A DNA stretch of 64,000 nt from Bradyrhizobium sp. NP1 (GCF_030378205.1 NZ_CP127385.1:434001-498000), one strand, 5' to 3'. Positions 11,149 to 19,824 are shown, counted from the first letter of the stretch. Numbers and translations are program-made. The notes: generated from the sequence alone by a model not told the origin.

Positions 11149-12138
11149 ATGGAGCGGCGCGCGGTTCTCCGGCTTGTCGGCGGCGCGGCGTTATGGCCGC
11201 ATCTGGCGCACGCCGATCCGCGGCCGCATCGGATCGCCTTCGCGCATTCCGGCATTGCCGCCGACAGCCTGACCGAGAGCGGCGGGCCATTCTGGGTGCG
11301 GCGCTTCTACGAGACCCTGCGCAAGCTCGGCGACGTCGAGGGCGGCAACCTGGTCGTCGAGCGGTTTTCGGCGGAGGGGCATTCCGAGCGCTTCGTGCCG
11401 GTTGTGGCCGAGGTCGTCGGCCGCAAGCCCGACGTGATCGTCGCCAACCTCAACGATTTCGTCAAAACCTTCATGGCGGCGACCACCAGCATCCCGATCG
11501 TTGCAATCACCGGCGATCCCATTGCGACCGGCATGGTGACGAGCCTGGCGCGGCCCGGCGGCAATCTGACCGGTGTCAGCATCAACGCGGGAATCGAAAT
11601 CTATGCCAAGCGGCTGCAGCTTCTCAGAGAGGCCGTGCCTTCGGCTGCGCACATCGGCCACCTGCTGTCGGGCTCATGGGACAATGGCGGCGCCGCGCTC
11701 GGCGAGGCGGCGGTGCGTCTCGGCATACCGGTGACGCCGTTCTTCATGCCGGTCGTGAACGAAGCGGAGCTCGGCCGCACCTTCGCCGACATCGCGCAGC
11801 AAAAGATCGACGGCATCGTTGTCGATGAGGGCGGCAGCTTCCTCGCGCTGCGCGCCATGATCGTGGCACTCGCGGCCAAACACCGCGTCCCGGTCATCTA
11901 CCCCTATCGCGACTATGTGGATGAGGGCGGGCTGATGGCGTTCGCGCCCGACCTCGGCGAGCTTGCCGAACGCATGGCGAGCGACGTGCACCAGATCTTC
12001 AACGGCACGAAGGCCGGCGACATCCCGTTCTATCAGCCGAGCAAATTCCAGCTTCTCTTCAACCTGAAGACGGCGAAGGCGATCGGCCTCGACCTCTCTG
12101 CCAACCTGATTGCGCGCGCCGACGAGGTGATCGAATGA
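11149..12138 (+). CDS. ABC-type substrate-binding protein (ABC_sub_bind family)
   Basis: An exported binding protein of 329 residues of the family abundant in Bradyrhizobium. The N terminus MERRAVLRLVGGAALWPHLAHA is a Tat-like or Sec signal ending at about residue 22. The body has FYETLRKLGDVEGGNLVVE, VVGRKPDVIVA, and TSLARPGGNLTGVS, characteristic of this family. The start at 11149 follows GGGG; a frame starting 30 bases earlier lacks support. No permease or ATPase gene is adjacent, so the transported compound is unknown. It is divergent from obgE. Confidence 0.85.
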   Translation: MERRAVLRLVGGAALWPHLAHADPRPHRIAFAHSGIAADSLTESGGPFWVRRFYETLRKLGDVEGGNLVVERFSAEGHSERFVPVVAEVVGRKPDVIVANLNDFVKTFMAATTSIPIVAITGDPIATGMVTSLARPGGNLTGVSINAGIEIYAKRLQLLREAVPSAAHIGHLLSGSWDNGGAALGEAAVRLGIPVTPFFMPVVNEAELGRTFADIAQQKIDGIVVDEGGSFLALRAMIVALAAKHRVPVIYPYRDYVDEGGLMAFAPDLGELAERMASDVHQIFNGTKAGDIPFYQPSKFQLLFNLKTAKAIGLDLSANLIARADEVIE

Positions 12139-12160
12139 GGCGGTGCCGAATACCTGCAGC

Positions 12161-12247
12161 CGTCATGCGCGGGCCTGACCCGCGCATCCATCAGGAGAGC
12201 GAATCTTTTTGAAATGATGGATTGCCGGGTCGAGCCCGGCAATGACG
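12161..12247. repeat. Interspersed palindromic repeat (CGTCAT...ATGACG)
   Basis: An imperfect palindrome of 87 bp bounded by CGTCAT and ATGACG, with GC-rich inner arms (GGGCctgaCCCGCGC; GCCGGGtcgaGCCCGGC). It lies between two convergent genes. The same family occurs at 12806-12894, with a related form at 58044-58117. It may act as a transcription end or RNA-stability element. Confidence 0.75.
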
Positions 12248-12254
12248 GAGAGAG

Positions 12255-12734
12255 CTAGCCAGGTCTTCTGCGGATCAGGAATTTCTGCAATCCCTCCAGC
12301 ACCAGCTCGCGGCGCTGGTTGAACACGGTGCTGCGCAGGGCGACGACCCCGGTCGTGCGGCCGGGCACGAGTTCGCTGACCTCGAGTGCCGGATAGATCG
12401 TGTCGTCGGCATAGACGGGTTTCAGGAAACGGCTCGACTGTTCGAGGAAGCCGACCAGCGATTCCTCGACCAGGAAAGGAAACAGCCCGGCGCCGGGTGC
12501 GGTGTGGATCAGCGTCTGGAAACCGTGGGCGAGCAGGTTCGGCATGCCGCGGGCGCGGCAATATTCGACGTCGTAATGCACCGGATGGGTGTCGCCGCTC
12601 GCGGTCTGGAACGCGGCGAATATCGCCGGTGTCATGGTGCGGCTCGGAATGGTGAAGCGCTCGCCGAGCACGAAATCCTCGAACCAGCGCTGCTTGGCCA
12701 CCATGCGATGCGTGGATGGATCGAATTGGGTCAT
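12255..12734 (-). CDS. MaoC-like dehydratase / hot-dog fold protein
   Basis: A 159-residue single hot-dog domain. The phrases GERFTIPSRTMTPAIFAAFQTASGDTHPVHYD (read here in two parts around residues 20-50) and LLAHGFQTL place the conserved D-x4-H catalytic pair of the MaoC/enoyl-hydratase family at the ASGDTHPVHYD segment. It probably hydrates an enoyl-CoA or related thioester, substrate unknown. The start at 12734 follows GAGAGCGGT. The frame could be read back to 12890, but that part is the palindromic repeat and is not credible protein. Confidence 0.82.
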   Translation of the reverse strand: MTQFDPSTHRMVAKQRWFEDFVLGERFTIPSRTMTPAIFAAFQTASGDTHPVHYDVEYCRARGMPNLLAHGFQTLIHTAPGAGLFPFLVEESLVGFLEQSSRFLKPVYADDTIYPALEVSELVPGRTTGVVALRSTVFNQRRELVLEGLQKFLIRRRPG

Positions 12735-12805
12735 ACCGCTCTCGTAGGCGATTTCGGTCAATTCATCGGTAACGCGGCACAGCCGCTGCGGCAATTGATA
12801 CAAAC

Positions 12806-12894
12806 CGTCATGCCCGGGCTTGTCGCGGGCATCCACGTCGTTAAAACGGTGCGGCGCCAAGGCGTGGATGGCCGGGCCAGGCCCGGCCATGACG
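12806..12894. repeat. Interspersed palindromic repeat, second copy
   Basis: An 89-bp copy of the element at 12161-12247: CGTCATGCCCGGGC at the left end, and GGCCCGGCCATGACG, approximately its inverse, at the right. It fills most of the gap between the divergently transcribed MaoC-like and DMT genes. Translated by chance it gives the PGHDG peptide seen at many misannotated starts in this genus. Confidence 0.75.
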
Positions 12895-12925
12895 AAAGAG
12901 CAAGAGAAAAGCGCCGCATCCGCCG

Positions 12926-13843
12926 ATGAGCCTCCTAGCCAAATTTTCCGCCGGCGCCGACGACCGCTCCGCCCGCCTTGCCGGCATCGGCCTGATGCTG
13001 CTCGCGATCTTCATGTTCTGCATGGGCGACGCGATCGGAAAATTCATGGTCGCGACCTATTCGGTGGGGCAATTGCTGCTGTTGCGCGCCTGCGCCGCCT
13101 TTGCCGTGCTGTCGCCGATCATCTGGCGTCAGCGCGCGCAATTCCGCAATCTCGAGCGGCCGCGCCTGCAGCTCCTGCGCGTGCTGTTGTCCTCGCTCGA
13201 GGTCGCGGCGTTCTTCCTCGCCACCGTCTATCTGCCGCTTGCCGACGTCACCACCTATTACCTCGCCTGCCCGATCTTCGTCACCGCGCTGTCGGCGATC
13301 GTGCTGCGCGAGCGCGTCGGCTGGCGGCGCTGGAGCGCGATCCTGATCGGCTTCTGCGGTGTGCTGATCGCGCTGCGACCCTCGACCCAGACGATAAGCT
13401 GGCCGGCGCTGATCGCGCTCGGCGGCAGCTTTTCATTTTCCGTGTTGTTGCTGATCACGCGCTCGCTGCGCGCGACCCCCGATGTGGTGATGGCCTCGGC
13501 GCAATTCGCCGGCACCTTCCTGCTCGGCGCGGTGATGGCGCCGTTCGGCTGGGTCACGCCCGACGCGGGCAGCCTCGCGCTGTTCGCGCTCGCCGGCTGC
13601 ATCGCGGTCGGCGCGCTGCTCTGCGTCAACCGCTCGCTGAAGCTCGCGCCGGCGAGCGTCGTCGTTCCCTATCAATATTCGATGATCGTGTGGGCGGTCC
13701 TGTTCGGCTTCGCGGTGTTCGGCGACGTGCCGTCACCCGCCACCATTGCCGGCGCCGCCATCATCATCGGCGCCGGGCTCTACATCTTCCTGCGTGAGCG
13801 CAGCATGGGACGCGAGGACACCGGCGTCAGCGCGCCGGGGTAA
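12926..13843 (+). CDS. DMT superfamily (EamA) transporter
   Basis: An inner-membrane protein of 305 residues with ten predicted hydrophobic helices arranged as two EamA repeats (about residues 15-145 and 155-290). The first repeat includes GIGLMLLAIFMFCMGDAIGKF; the second ends in the typical LGxxLI-like IAGAAIIIGAGLYIF. Such proteins usually export amino acids, nucleosides or small metabolites; the substrate cannot be read from the sequence. It ends three bases from the convergent GNAT gene. Confidence 0.88.
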   Translation: MSLLAKFSAGADDRSARLAGIGLMLLAIFMFCMGDAIGKFMVATYSVGQLLLLRACAAFAVLSPIIWRQRAQFRNLERPRLQLLRVLLSSLEVAAFFLATVYLPLADVTTYYLACPIFVTALSAIVLRERVGWRRWSAILIGFCGVLIALRPSTQTISWPALIALGGSFSFSVLLLITRSLRATPDVVMASAQFAGTFLLGAVMAPFGWVTPDAGSLALFALAGCIAVGALLCVNRSLKLAPASVVVPYQYSMIVWAVLFGFAVFGDVPSPATIAGAAIIIGAGLYIFLRERSMGREDTGVSAPG

Positions 13844-13846
13844 CCA

Positions 13847-14443
13847 CTATCGCGCTTTTCGCGTCGAGCTGGTCCAGTTCTTCAGCGACGACCAGACGCC
13901 GCGAGAGAGGCGGAAGCGGTCGACCGGGCTCGACGAGCCCAGCGCCTCGAAGCGGTGCAGCTCGACGCCGGTCCACTGGAAGCCGCACTTCTCGAGGATG
14001 TTGCGCGAGCCGGGATTGCTGACGCGGGCACCGGCATGGAGCTGGTCGACGTCGAACTCCTCGAAATAATAGTCGATCACCGCGCGCGCGGCCTCGGTGC
14101 CAAAGCCCTGGCCCCAATGCTCGACGCCAAGCCAGTAGCCGAGCTCGGCGATATCAGCCTCGCGCCAGTTAATGCCGACCATGCCGAGCGGCATGTGGTT
14201 GCTCTCGATCAGAAACGCGATTTCGCGCCGGTCGGCGGCCGTGGCACGCACGAATTCAACCGCATGATCCTGGTGGTAGGGATGCGGCAGGCGGCGCGTA
14301 TTCTCCGCGATGCGGCGATCGTTGGCGAGCCGCGTGATCGCTTTTACGTCCGCGAGCGTCGGCCGACGCAACGTCAGCCGGTCGGTCTCGAGGACGCAGC
14401 TACTTGCCTCGTGCAAGGTCGGGGGTGAGATATCCTGCAGCAT
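13847..14443 (-). CDS. GNAT family N-acetyltransferase (RimJ/RimL-like)
   Basis: A 198-residue acetyltransferase. It opens with LETDRLTLRRPTLAD, typical of the RimJ/RimL branch. The acetyl-CoA site is in GYWLGVEHWGQGFGTEAARAV, where QGFGTEA is the Q/RxxGxG/A loop, and NPGSRNILEKCGF is motif B. Target protein or small molecule unknown. I chose ATG 14443 because GGAG lies six bases upstream; earlier in-frame ATGs at 14455 and 14461 directly follow the rpmA terminator. It lies downstream of rpmA on the same strand. Confidence 0.85.
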   Translation of the reverse strand: MLQDISPPTLHEASSCVLETDRLTLRRPTLADVKAITRLANDRRIAENTRRLPHPYHQDHAVEFVRATAADRREIAFLIESNHMPLGMVGINWREADIAELGYWLGVEHWGQGFGTEAARAVIDYYFEEFDVDQLHAGARVSNPGSRNILEKCGFQWTGVELHRFEALGSSSPVDRFRLSRGVWSSLKNWTSSTRKAR

Positions 14444-14462
14444 GTCGGACTCCATCAGCATC

Positions 14463-14498
14463 AAAATCAAAAGGGGAGGCCGGTTTCCCGCCTCCCCT
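14463..14498 (-). terminator. Rho-independent terminator after rpmA
   Basis: A perfect 9-bp stem AGGGGAGGC / GCCTCCCCT (14472-14480 with 14490-14498) with a 9-base loop. It is followed on the minus strand by TTTGATTTTGA. It lies 67 bases after the rpmA stop and should end the rplU-rpmA transcript. Confidence 0.85.
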
Positions 14499-14564
14499 CT
14501 GGAGTCCTTCCATGAACTCCGCCGGTTCAACAGGATCCGGCGGACTTGGATTTTTTGTCCACCG

Positions 14565-14837
14565 TCACTCGGCCGCAACATCCGTCATCGGGCGAACCGA
14601 TATGAACGTACGGCCGTTGGCTTTGGCATGAAACTCGACGTGACCCTCGATCTTCGCGAAGAGAGTATGGTCGGTGCCCATGCCGACATTAAGGCCGGGA
14701 TGCCAGGTGGTGCCGCGCTGACGCGCAATGATGTTGCCGGGAATCACGCGCTCGCCGCCGAACGCCTTCAGGCCCAGGCGCTTCCCCTTGGAATCACGCC
14801 CGTTTCGCGATGAACCGCCTGCTTTTTTGTGAGCCAT
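14565..14837 (-). CDS. rpmA: 50S ribosomal protein L27
   Basis: A 90-residue ribosomal protein located near the peptidyl transferase centre. The N-terminal [16 protein letters not shown] is diagnostic of bL27; the sequence continues with [13 protein letters not shown] and [13 protein letters not shown]. There is no N-terminal extension needing cleavage of the kind seen in Firmicutes. It follows rplU by 85 bases, the near-universal order, and is closed by the terminator at 14463-14498. Confidence 0.98.
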   Translation of the reverse strand: MAHKKAGGSSRNGRDSKGKRLGLKAFGGERVIPGNIIARQRGTTWHPGLNVGMGTDHTLFAKIEGHVEFHAKANGRTFISVRPMTDVAAE

Positions 14838-14922
14838 GGCCCGTCTCCAAACTTGTCCGTATCTCTAGATCAATTCCTTGACGGAATCATCTCACTTTTT
14901 GTCACGCGAAATTTTCCGCGTC

Positions 14923-15453
14923 TTACGCCTTGTCGCCGTCGCCCTTGGCCTTTTTCGCCGCCGGCTTGGCCGCAGCCTTGCTCGTTGCGGCCTTGGCGCG
15001 CGGTTTCGCCGCAGCCTTGGTCTCGGTCTTGGCCGCCGCCTTCTTGGCGGGCGCCTTCTTCGCCTTCGGCGAATCGTCTTCGCCCTCGGCGACCTTTGCG
15101 ACCTTTTCCCTCTTCGGCCGCGGACCGATCGTCGGCTTGGCGTTGTCGGCGAGGATCTCGGTGATGCGAAGCACCGTGATCTCGTCGCGATAGCCGCGCT
15201 TGCGGCGCGAATTCTTGCGGCGACGCTTCTTGAACGCGATCACCTTTGGGCCGCGCTTGTGCTGCAGCACCTCGGCCGCAACGGAAGCACCCGCTACCGT
15301 GGGCGCGCCGAGCACCGGCGTATCGGCGCCGAGCACGAGAACTTCGCCAAGCTGCACGATCGTGCCGACGTCGCCGGCGATCTTGCCAATCTCGAGTACA
15401 TCATCCGGAACGACACGGTACTGCCGGCCGCCGGTCTTGATGACTGCGAACAT
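14923..15453 (-). CDS. rplU: 50S ribosomal protein L21 with Ala/Lys-rich C-terminal extension
   Basis: An early-assembling large-subunit protein. Residues 1-103 are a normal bL21 (MFAVIKTGGRQYRV, then FKKRRRKNSRRKRGYRD). The remaining 73 residues are a low-complexity tail built from KA, KAAAK and PAKKA units after an acidic EGEDDSPK stretch, bringing the total to 176 residues. Such tails are known in rhizobial L21 and probably bind RNA, but they are not conserved in detail. The start at 15453 follows AAGGA. A longer frame back to 16053 crosses the upstream intergenic region and is rejected. Confidence 0.96.
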   Translation of the reverse strand: MFAVIKTGGRQYRVVPDDVLEIGKIAGDVGTIVQLGEVLVLGADTPVLGAPTVAGASVAAEVLQHKRGPKVIAFKKRRRKNSRRKRGYRDEITVLRITEILADNAKPTIGPRPKREKVAKVAEGEDDSPKAKKAPAKKAAAKTETKAAAKPRAKAATSKAAAKPAAKKAKGDGDKA

Positions 15454-15790
15454 CGTTTGATTCCTTCGTGTTCGATCCCGTCCTCGGACCAGGTCCGGGC
15501 CGGCTTTTTGTTCAGTCGTTATGGATTTCCGAGTTTCGCGCGGGATGCGGGAGTGACCCCGGCCGATTCCACGCAAAAACAAGCGGCGCGAGAAATCCCG
15601 CGCCGGATGGAGCGGACTTATAGCGGCTGAACGGCGGGAGTCAAGGCAAACGGAGCGAAAAACCGGCCAAAACTGAGGGGTTTGGCTGACTTTGCGGCCT
15701 CCGGACCCCTTCGCCTGGGCCTGGGGCGGCCTGAAACAAAAGGGTTCCACGGCCGTTGTCACCCAAGCATTCCACGGGTCAGGGGTCCAG
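15454..15790. other. Intergenic region between rplU and ROK gene
   Basis: About 340 bases separating the two divergent genes. It must hold the rplU-rpmA promoter (minus strand) and the ROK gene promoter. I see the AAGGA ribosome-binding site of rplU at its left end and AGGGG before the ROK start, but no convincing promoter hexamers or stable hairpin, and no RNA gene. Confidence 0.4.
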
Positions 15791-16930
15791 ATGGCCGAAG
15801 ATGTCATTACCACCACGGGCATCGCCCGCCACGGCGCGGCGCGCCTGCCTTCAGTCGACGTTGATGGTTTCAATATCGAACTGAAGGACGAGGAGGGTTT
15901 TCTCGGCGACCGCGCCTCCAAGGGCGCATTCCGGAAGATCCTCGACCACTGGCGCAAGCCGCTGCGCAAGACCGGCAAGGACCCCTTCGGCGACGAGCCC
16001 TCCGACGAGATCAGCAAGAAGACGCTGGACGAGATACTGGTCGGCGACGACACTGAGGCTTCCGCCGTGGTCCACAGCGCGATCGAGGAATTCGCGCAGG
16101 AGCTCGCCTATGTGACGCGGCGGTTTTTGAAGACCAAGGCCTGGGCGAAGACCGAGCGCATCATCGTTGGCGGCGGCTTTCGCGAGAGCCGGCTCGGCGA
16201 GCTTGCGATCGCGCGCACCGAAATCATCCTCAAGGCGGAGGATTTCAAGGGCGACCTGCAGCCGATCCGCTTCCACCCGGACGAAGCGGCGCTGATCGGC
16301 GCGCTGCATCTGGCCCCGTCCTGGATCTTCGAGGGCCATGACAGCATCCTTGCCGTCGACATCGGCGGCACCAACATCCGCTGCGGCGTCGTCGATACCC
16401 GCTGGAAGAAGGCGCCGGATCTTTCGAAGGCGACGGTGTGGAAATCCGATCTATGGCGCCATGCCGATGACGAGCCGACCCGCGAGGGCGCGGTCAAGCG
16501 GCTGGTCAAGATGTTGAAGGGGCTGATCGAGCTCGCGGAGACGGACGGGCTGAAGCTCGCACCCTTTATCGGCATCGCCTGTCCCGGCGTGATCAACGAG
16601 GACGGCTCGATCGCGAAAGGTGCGCAGAACCTGCCGGGAAACTGGGAGAGCAGCAAGTTCAACCTGCCCGCGAGCCTTGCCGAAGCGATCCCCGAGATCG
16701 GCGGTCACGATACCGCGGTCGTGATGCACAATGACGGCGTGGTGCAGGGGCTTTCCGAGGTGCCGTTCATGCAGGACGTCGAGCGCTGGGGCGTCTTGAC
16801 CATCGGCACCGGGCTCGGCAACGCGCGCTTCACCAACCGGCACAAGGAGAACGGCAAGAAGAAGGATCGTGACGAAAAGGAGAAAGACAAGGAAAAGGAA
16901 AAAGAGAAGGAAAAAGAGAGGGCAAAATAG
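15791..16930 (+). CDS. ROK family protein with circularly permuted motif order
   Basis: A 379-residue sugar-kinase-like protein. The phosphate-1 motif DIGGTNIR is only at residues 190-197, followed by LPGNW (281-285), MHNDG (312-316, containing the expected catalytic Asp315) and GTGLGN (339-344). The parts that normally close a ROK protein, IIVGGGFRESRLGELAI (124-140) and DEAALIGALHLA (164-175), lie in front of DIGGT instead of behind GTGLG. The last 30 residues are an almost pure Lys/Glu/Asp tail. The start at 15791 follows AGGGG. It is presumably an ATP-dependent sugar kinase; the substrate is unknown. Confidence 0.8.
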   Translation: MAEDVITTTGIARHGAARLPSVDVDGFNIELKDEEGFLGDRASKGAFRKILDHWRKPLRKTGKDPFGDEPSDEISKKTLDEILVGDDTEASAVVHSAIEEFAQELAYVTRRFLKTKAWAKTERIIVGGGFRESRLGELAIARTEIILKAEDFKGDLQPIRFHPDEAALIGALHLAPSWIFEGHDSILAVDIGGTNIRCGVVDTRWKKAPDLSKATVWKSDLWRHADDEPTREGAVKRLVKMLKGLIELAETDGLKLAPFIGIACPGVINEDGSIAKGAQNLPGNWESSKFNLPASLAEAIPEIGGHDTAVVMHNDGVVQGLSEVPFMQDVERWGVLTIGTGLGNARFTNRHKENGKKKDRDEKEKDKEKEKEKEKERAK

Positions 16931-16931
16931 C

Positions 16932-17399
16932 TCAGGCCGCGTTCGGCTGGCGCGCGCCGGGTCCGGGGTGCACATGCACTCCCTTGGGGTCGAGCGGTTC
17001 GCCGCATTCCGAGCAGACCATGACAGGATCGAACAGCTTGCCGCATTTCCTGTGCTCGTGAAGCAACGGCCGGCCGCGCGAATCCACCATGTGGACGTTG
17101 CCCCAGTTCACGATCGCCATGATGATCGGGTAGAGGTCGAGCCCCTTCTGGGTCAGGATGTATTCATAGCGCTTCGGTGAATCCTGGTAGGGAATCCGCC
17201 GCAGCACGCCGAAGCGCACCAGCTTCTTCAGCCGTTCGGCGAGCAGGTGCCGCGTGATGCCGAGCGAGGTCTGGAACGCCTCGAAGCGCCGCTTGCGCAG
17301 GAAGCATTCGCGCAGGATGAGCAGGGTCCAGCGGTCGCCGATGACAGCGACGGTGCGTGCGAGCGAGCACGGCTCCTCCTCGAGCGCATCCCATTTCAT
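16932..17399 (-). CDS. HxlR family transcriptional regulator with zinc-ribbon tail
   Basis: A 155-residue winged-helix regulator. The HxlR core is at about residues 8-110 (CSLARTVAVIGDRWTLLILR, then RFEAFQTSLGITRHLLAERL as the recognition region). A C-terminal extension has cysteines in KCGKLFDPVMVCSECGE, likely a zinc ribbon. I chose ATG 17399 because GGAG lies six bases ahead; ATG 17405 abuts the GGAG. It is divergent from the five-gene catabolic operon, and both promoters carry the same 17-bp operator, so it probably represses itself and the operon. It faces the ROK gene tail to tail, one base apart. Confidence 0.9.
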   Translation of the reverse strand: MKWDALEEEPCSLARTVAVIGDRWTLLILRECFLRKRRFEAFQTSLGITRHLLAERLKKLVRFGVLRRIPYQDSPKRYEYILTQKGLDLYPIIMAIVNWGNVHMVDSRGRPLLHEHRKCGKLFDPVMVCSECGEPLDPKGVHVHPGPGARQPNAA

Positions 17400-17449
17400 C
17401 TTCATCTCCAGTCACTTGGGCGGACCGCGATCGGGACCCGATTCCTCAT

Positions 17450-17466
17450 AATTCTAAATCGGAACT
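17450..17466. promoter_or_regulatory. Operator copy 1, on the HxlR promoter
   Basis: AATTCTAAATCGGAACT matches the operator at 17527-17543 at 13 of 17 positions. On the minus strand it overlaps a good promoter for the HxlR gene: TTGAAG (17474-17479), a 17-base spacer, then TAGAAT (17451-17456). Binding here would block the -10 region. Confidence 0.75.
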
Positions 17467-17521
17467 GATGCCCCTTCAACCGGCCTCGTTCTGAAATTAT
17501 TATACGGCCGAAAGAGCGAGA

Positions 17522-17548
17522 TTGACAGTTCTAAAAAAGAACTATAGG
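17522..17548 (+). promoter_or_regulatory. Promoter with operator copy 2 for the catabolic operon
   Basis: A perfect -35 TTGACA (17522-17527) is followed by a palindrome AGTTCT-AAAAA-AGAACT (17527-17543) and a -10-like TATAGG at 17543-17548 (15-base spacer; TAGGCA at a 17-base spacer is the alternative). The palindrome occupies the spacer exactly. Its centre is 77 bases from that of copy 1. This is the expected layout for repression by the divergent HxlR protein. Confidence 0.75.
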
Positions 17549-17594
17549 CATTCCAAATAGCCCGCGTTCACCGCCCGGCCCGAGGGATCAAGCC

Positions 17595-18233
17595 ATGGCA
17601 AACCAGCTCAAGGTGGAATTCCATTTCGATTTCGGCAGCCCGAACGCCTATCTCGCCGCTCTCGTGCTGCCTGCGATCGAGGCGCGCACCGGCGTCAAGT
17701 TCGACTACGTGCCGGTGCTGCTTGGCGGCGTCTACAAGGCGACCGGCAACAAGTCGCCGGGCGAGACGCTGCGCGGCATCAAGAACAAGCCGGAATTCCA
17801 GCAGCTGGAGACGCAGCGCTTCATCCGCCGCCACGACATCACGACCTTCAAGTTCAACCCGTTTTTCCCGGTCAACACCTTGATGCTGATGCGCGGCGCG
17901 GTCGCCGCGCAGTTCGAGGGCGTGTTCGAGCCGTATTTCCGCGCCGGCTATCATCACATGTGGGAAGCGCCGAAGAAGATGGACGACCCCGCGGTGTTTC
18001 GGGACGCCTTCATCGCATCGGGGCTCGACGTCGACCGCCTGATCGCGCGTGCGCAGCAGGACGACGTCAAGAAGAAGCTGATCGACAACACCGGCGACGC
18101 GGTCGAGCGCGGCGAGTTCGGCTCGCCCACCTTCTTCGTCGGCAATGAGATGTTCTTCGGCAAGGACCAGCTCCGCGACGTCGAGGAGGAGATCGTGGCG
18201 CAGAGCCGTGGCGCTACCGGCAGGACGGCCTGA
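17595..18233 (+). CDS. DsbA-family isomerase (2-hydroxychromene-2-carboxylate isomerase-like)
   Basis: A 212-residue thioredoxin-fold protein of the kappa-GST/HCCA isomerase type. The N-terminal EFHFDFGSPNAYLAA supplies the active-site serine in place of the DsbA cysteine pair, and GEFGSPTFFVG near residue 177 is the cis-proline loop. Known members isomerise 2-hydroxychromene-2-carboxylate with glutathione in naphthalene-type degradation. The start follows GAGGGA. It is the first gene of the HxlR-controlled operon; the synthetase gene follows after 40 bases. Confidence 0.88.
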   Translation: MANQLKVEFHFDFGSPNAYLAALVLPAIEARTGVKFDYVPVLLGGVYKATGNKSPGETLRGIKNKPEFQQLETQRFIRRHDITTFKFNPFFPVNTLMLMRGAVAAQFEGVFEPYFRAGYHHMWEAPKKMDDPAVFRDAFIASGLDVDRLIARAQQDDVKKKLIDNTGDAVERGEFGSPTFFVGNEMFFGKDQLRDVEEEIVAQSRGATGRTA

Positions 18234-18273
18234 TCCGGATAAAGCCGTGTGCGCGCTGCGGCGGAGCCCCGAG

Positions 18274-19824
18274 ATGCGACCGATCGAAATCACACCAGCC
18301 GAGATCCTCGAAGGCCTGCCCGGCCGCATTCATGCGGTGATCGACGCCCACGTCGCCGCGGCGCCGGATCGCACGGCCCTGATCGAGGATGAGGAAAGCC
18401 TGAGCTACCGCGAGCTCGACCGCGCCGTGCGCGGCACTGCGGCTGCGCTCGCGGCGCTCGGCATCCGGGGCGGCGATCGCGTCATGATCGTGAGCGAGAA
18501 CTGCATCGCGCTCGCCTGCCTCCTGTTCGCGGCAAGCCGGCTCGACGCCTGGGCGATCGTCGCCAATCCGCGGCTGTCGCCGCGCGAGCTCGACCAGATC
18601 CGCGAGCACAGCGGCGCGCGCCGCATCTTCTTCACGGCTGATGTTTCGGCGGAAGCGGCCGCCCATGCGCAGCGCTATGACGCCGCGATCCGCGATGTCG
18701 GCCCGCTGTTCGGCATCGGCGTCTCGGCGCTCAATGAAGCGGCCGTGGCCGAGTCGGTCGAGCCCGATGGCGGCAGGCAGGTCGCGGTGCTGATCTACAC
18801 GTCGGGCACGACAGGGACGCCGAAGGGCGTGATGCTGACGCATCGCAATCTGCTGGTCAGCGCCGGGACGACCGCGGCGGTCCGCCGGATGACGCCGGAC
18901 GACGTGCAATATTGCGTGCTGCCGATCTCGCACATCGTCGGCATCTCGCTCCTCATCATGAGCCTGATGACCGGCGCGCAGGTGCGGCTCGCTGCCCGGT
19001 ACGACACCGCCGCGCTCGCGAAGGCGATCGCGGAAGAGGGCGTCACCATCGTCAATGGCGTGCCCGCGACCTATCAAAGGCTGCTGGAGTACAAGCGCCT
19101 CGCAGGGTTGGCGACGCTCGCGCGCGGCGCGCTGCGCCTGATCGCGGTCGCAGGCGCGCCGCTCGATCCCGACCTGAAGACGCGGGTCGAGGCCGAGCTC
19201 CACCTGCCGCTGCTCAACGGTTACGGCATCACCGAATGCGCGCCGGGGATTTCCGGCGTCCGCATCGATCACCCGCGACCCGACCATGGCGTCGGTCCCT
19301 TGCTGCCCGGCATTGAGGCGCGGCTGGCTGCTCGCGACGGCGCGCGCGTCGCAGGCGGCGAAGTCGGCGAACTCCATGTGCGCGGGCCCAATGTGATGCG
19401 CGGCTATTACCGCGCGCCGGAGCTCACCGCCAAGGCGATCGATGCGGATGGCTGGTTCAACACCGGCGATCTCGCCCGTTTCGAGGGTGATTGCCTGTTC
19501 ATCGTCGGACGCACCAAGGAAATGATCATCCGTTCCGGCTTCAACGTCTATCCCGCCGAGATCGAGGCGGTGATCGCGAGCCACGACGCCGTCGTGCAAT
19601 GCGCGGTGGTCGGCCGGCCGGTCGAGGGAAACGAGGAAGTGGTTGCGTTCGTGCAATTGCTCAAGGGCTCGCGTGCCGGCCCGCAGGAATTGATGGCGCA
19701 TATCGCGCCGCAGCTCACCTCCTACAAGCGGCCGTCGGAGATCATCGTGCTCGATGCGTTGCCGGCGACCTCCACGGGGAAAATCCTCAAGCACAAGCTT
19801 GCCGAATCGCTGCGCGGCGCTTGA
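18274..19824 (+). CDS. Acyl-CoA synthetase (AMP-forming)
   Basis: Activates a carboxylic acid to its CoA thioester via an acyl-adenylate. The 516-residue ANL enzyme has the P-loop YTSGTTGTPKGVM, the A5 motif NGYGITECAPG, the A7 region WFNTGDLARF, and the C-terminal domain with RSGFNVYPAEIE and the catalytic lysine in STGKILKHKL. Substrate class is not evident; the short ligands expected from aromatic ring cleavage fit the context. The start at 18274 follows GGAG. It is the second gene of the operon, 61 bases before the SDR gene. Confidence 0.9.
   Translation: MRPIEITPAEILEGLPGRIHAVIDAHVAAAPDRTALIEDEESLSYRELDRAVRGTAAALAALGIRGGDRVMIVSENCIALACLLFAASRLDAWAIVANPRLSPRELDQIREHSGARRIFFTADVSAEAAAHAQRYDAAIRDVGPLFGIGVSALNEAAVAESVEPDGGRQVAVLIYTSGTTGTPKGVMLTHRNLLVSAGTTAAVRRMTPDDVQYCVLPISHIVGISLLIMSLMTGAQVRLAARYDTAALAKAIAEEGVTIVNGVPATYQRLLEYKRLAGLATLARGALRLIAVAGAPLDPDLKTRVEAELHLPLLNGYGITECAPGISGVRIDHPRPDHGVGPLLPGIEARLAARDGARVAGGEVGELHVRGPNVMRGYYRAPELTAKAIDADGWFNTGDLARFEGDCLFIVGRTKEMIIRSGFNVYPAEIEAVIASHDAVVQCAVVGRPVEGNEEVVAFVQLLKGSRAGPQELMAHIAPQLTSYKRPSEIIVLDALPATSTGKILKHKLAESLRGA

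Noticed and set aside
12735..12890. N-terminal extension of the MaoC-like protein
   Set aside because: The extra residues are encoded by the palindromic repeat and contain the tell-tale PGHDG peptide.
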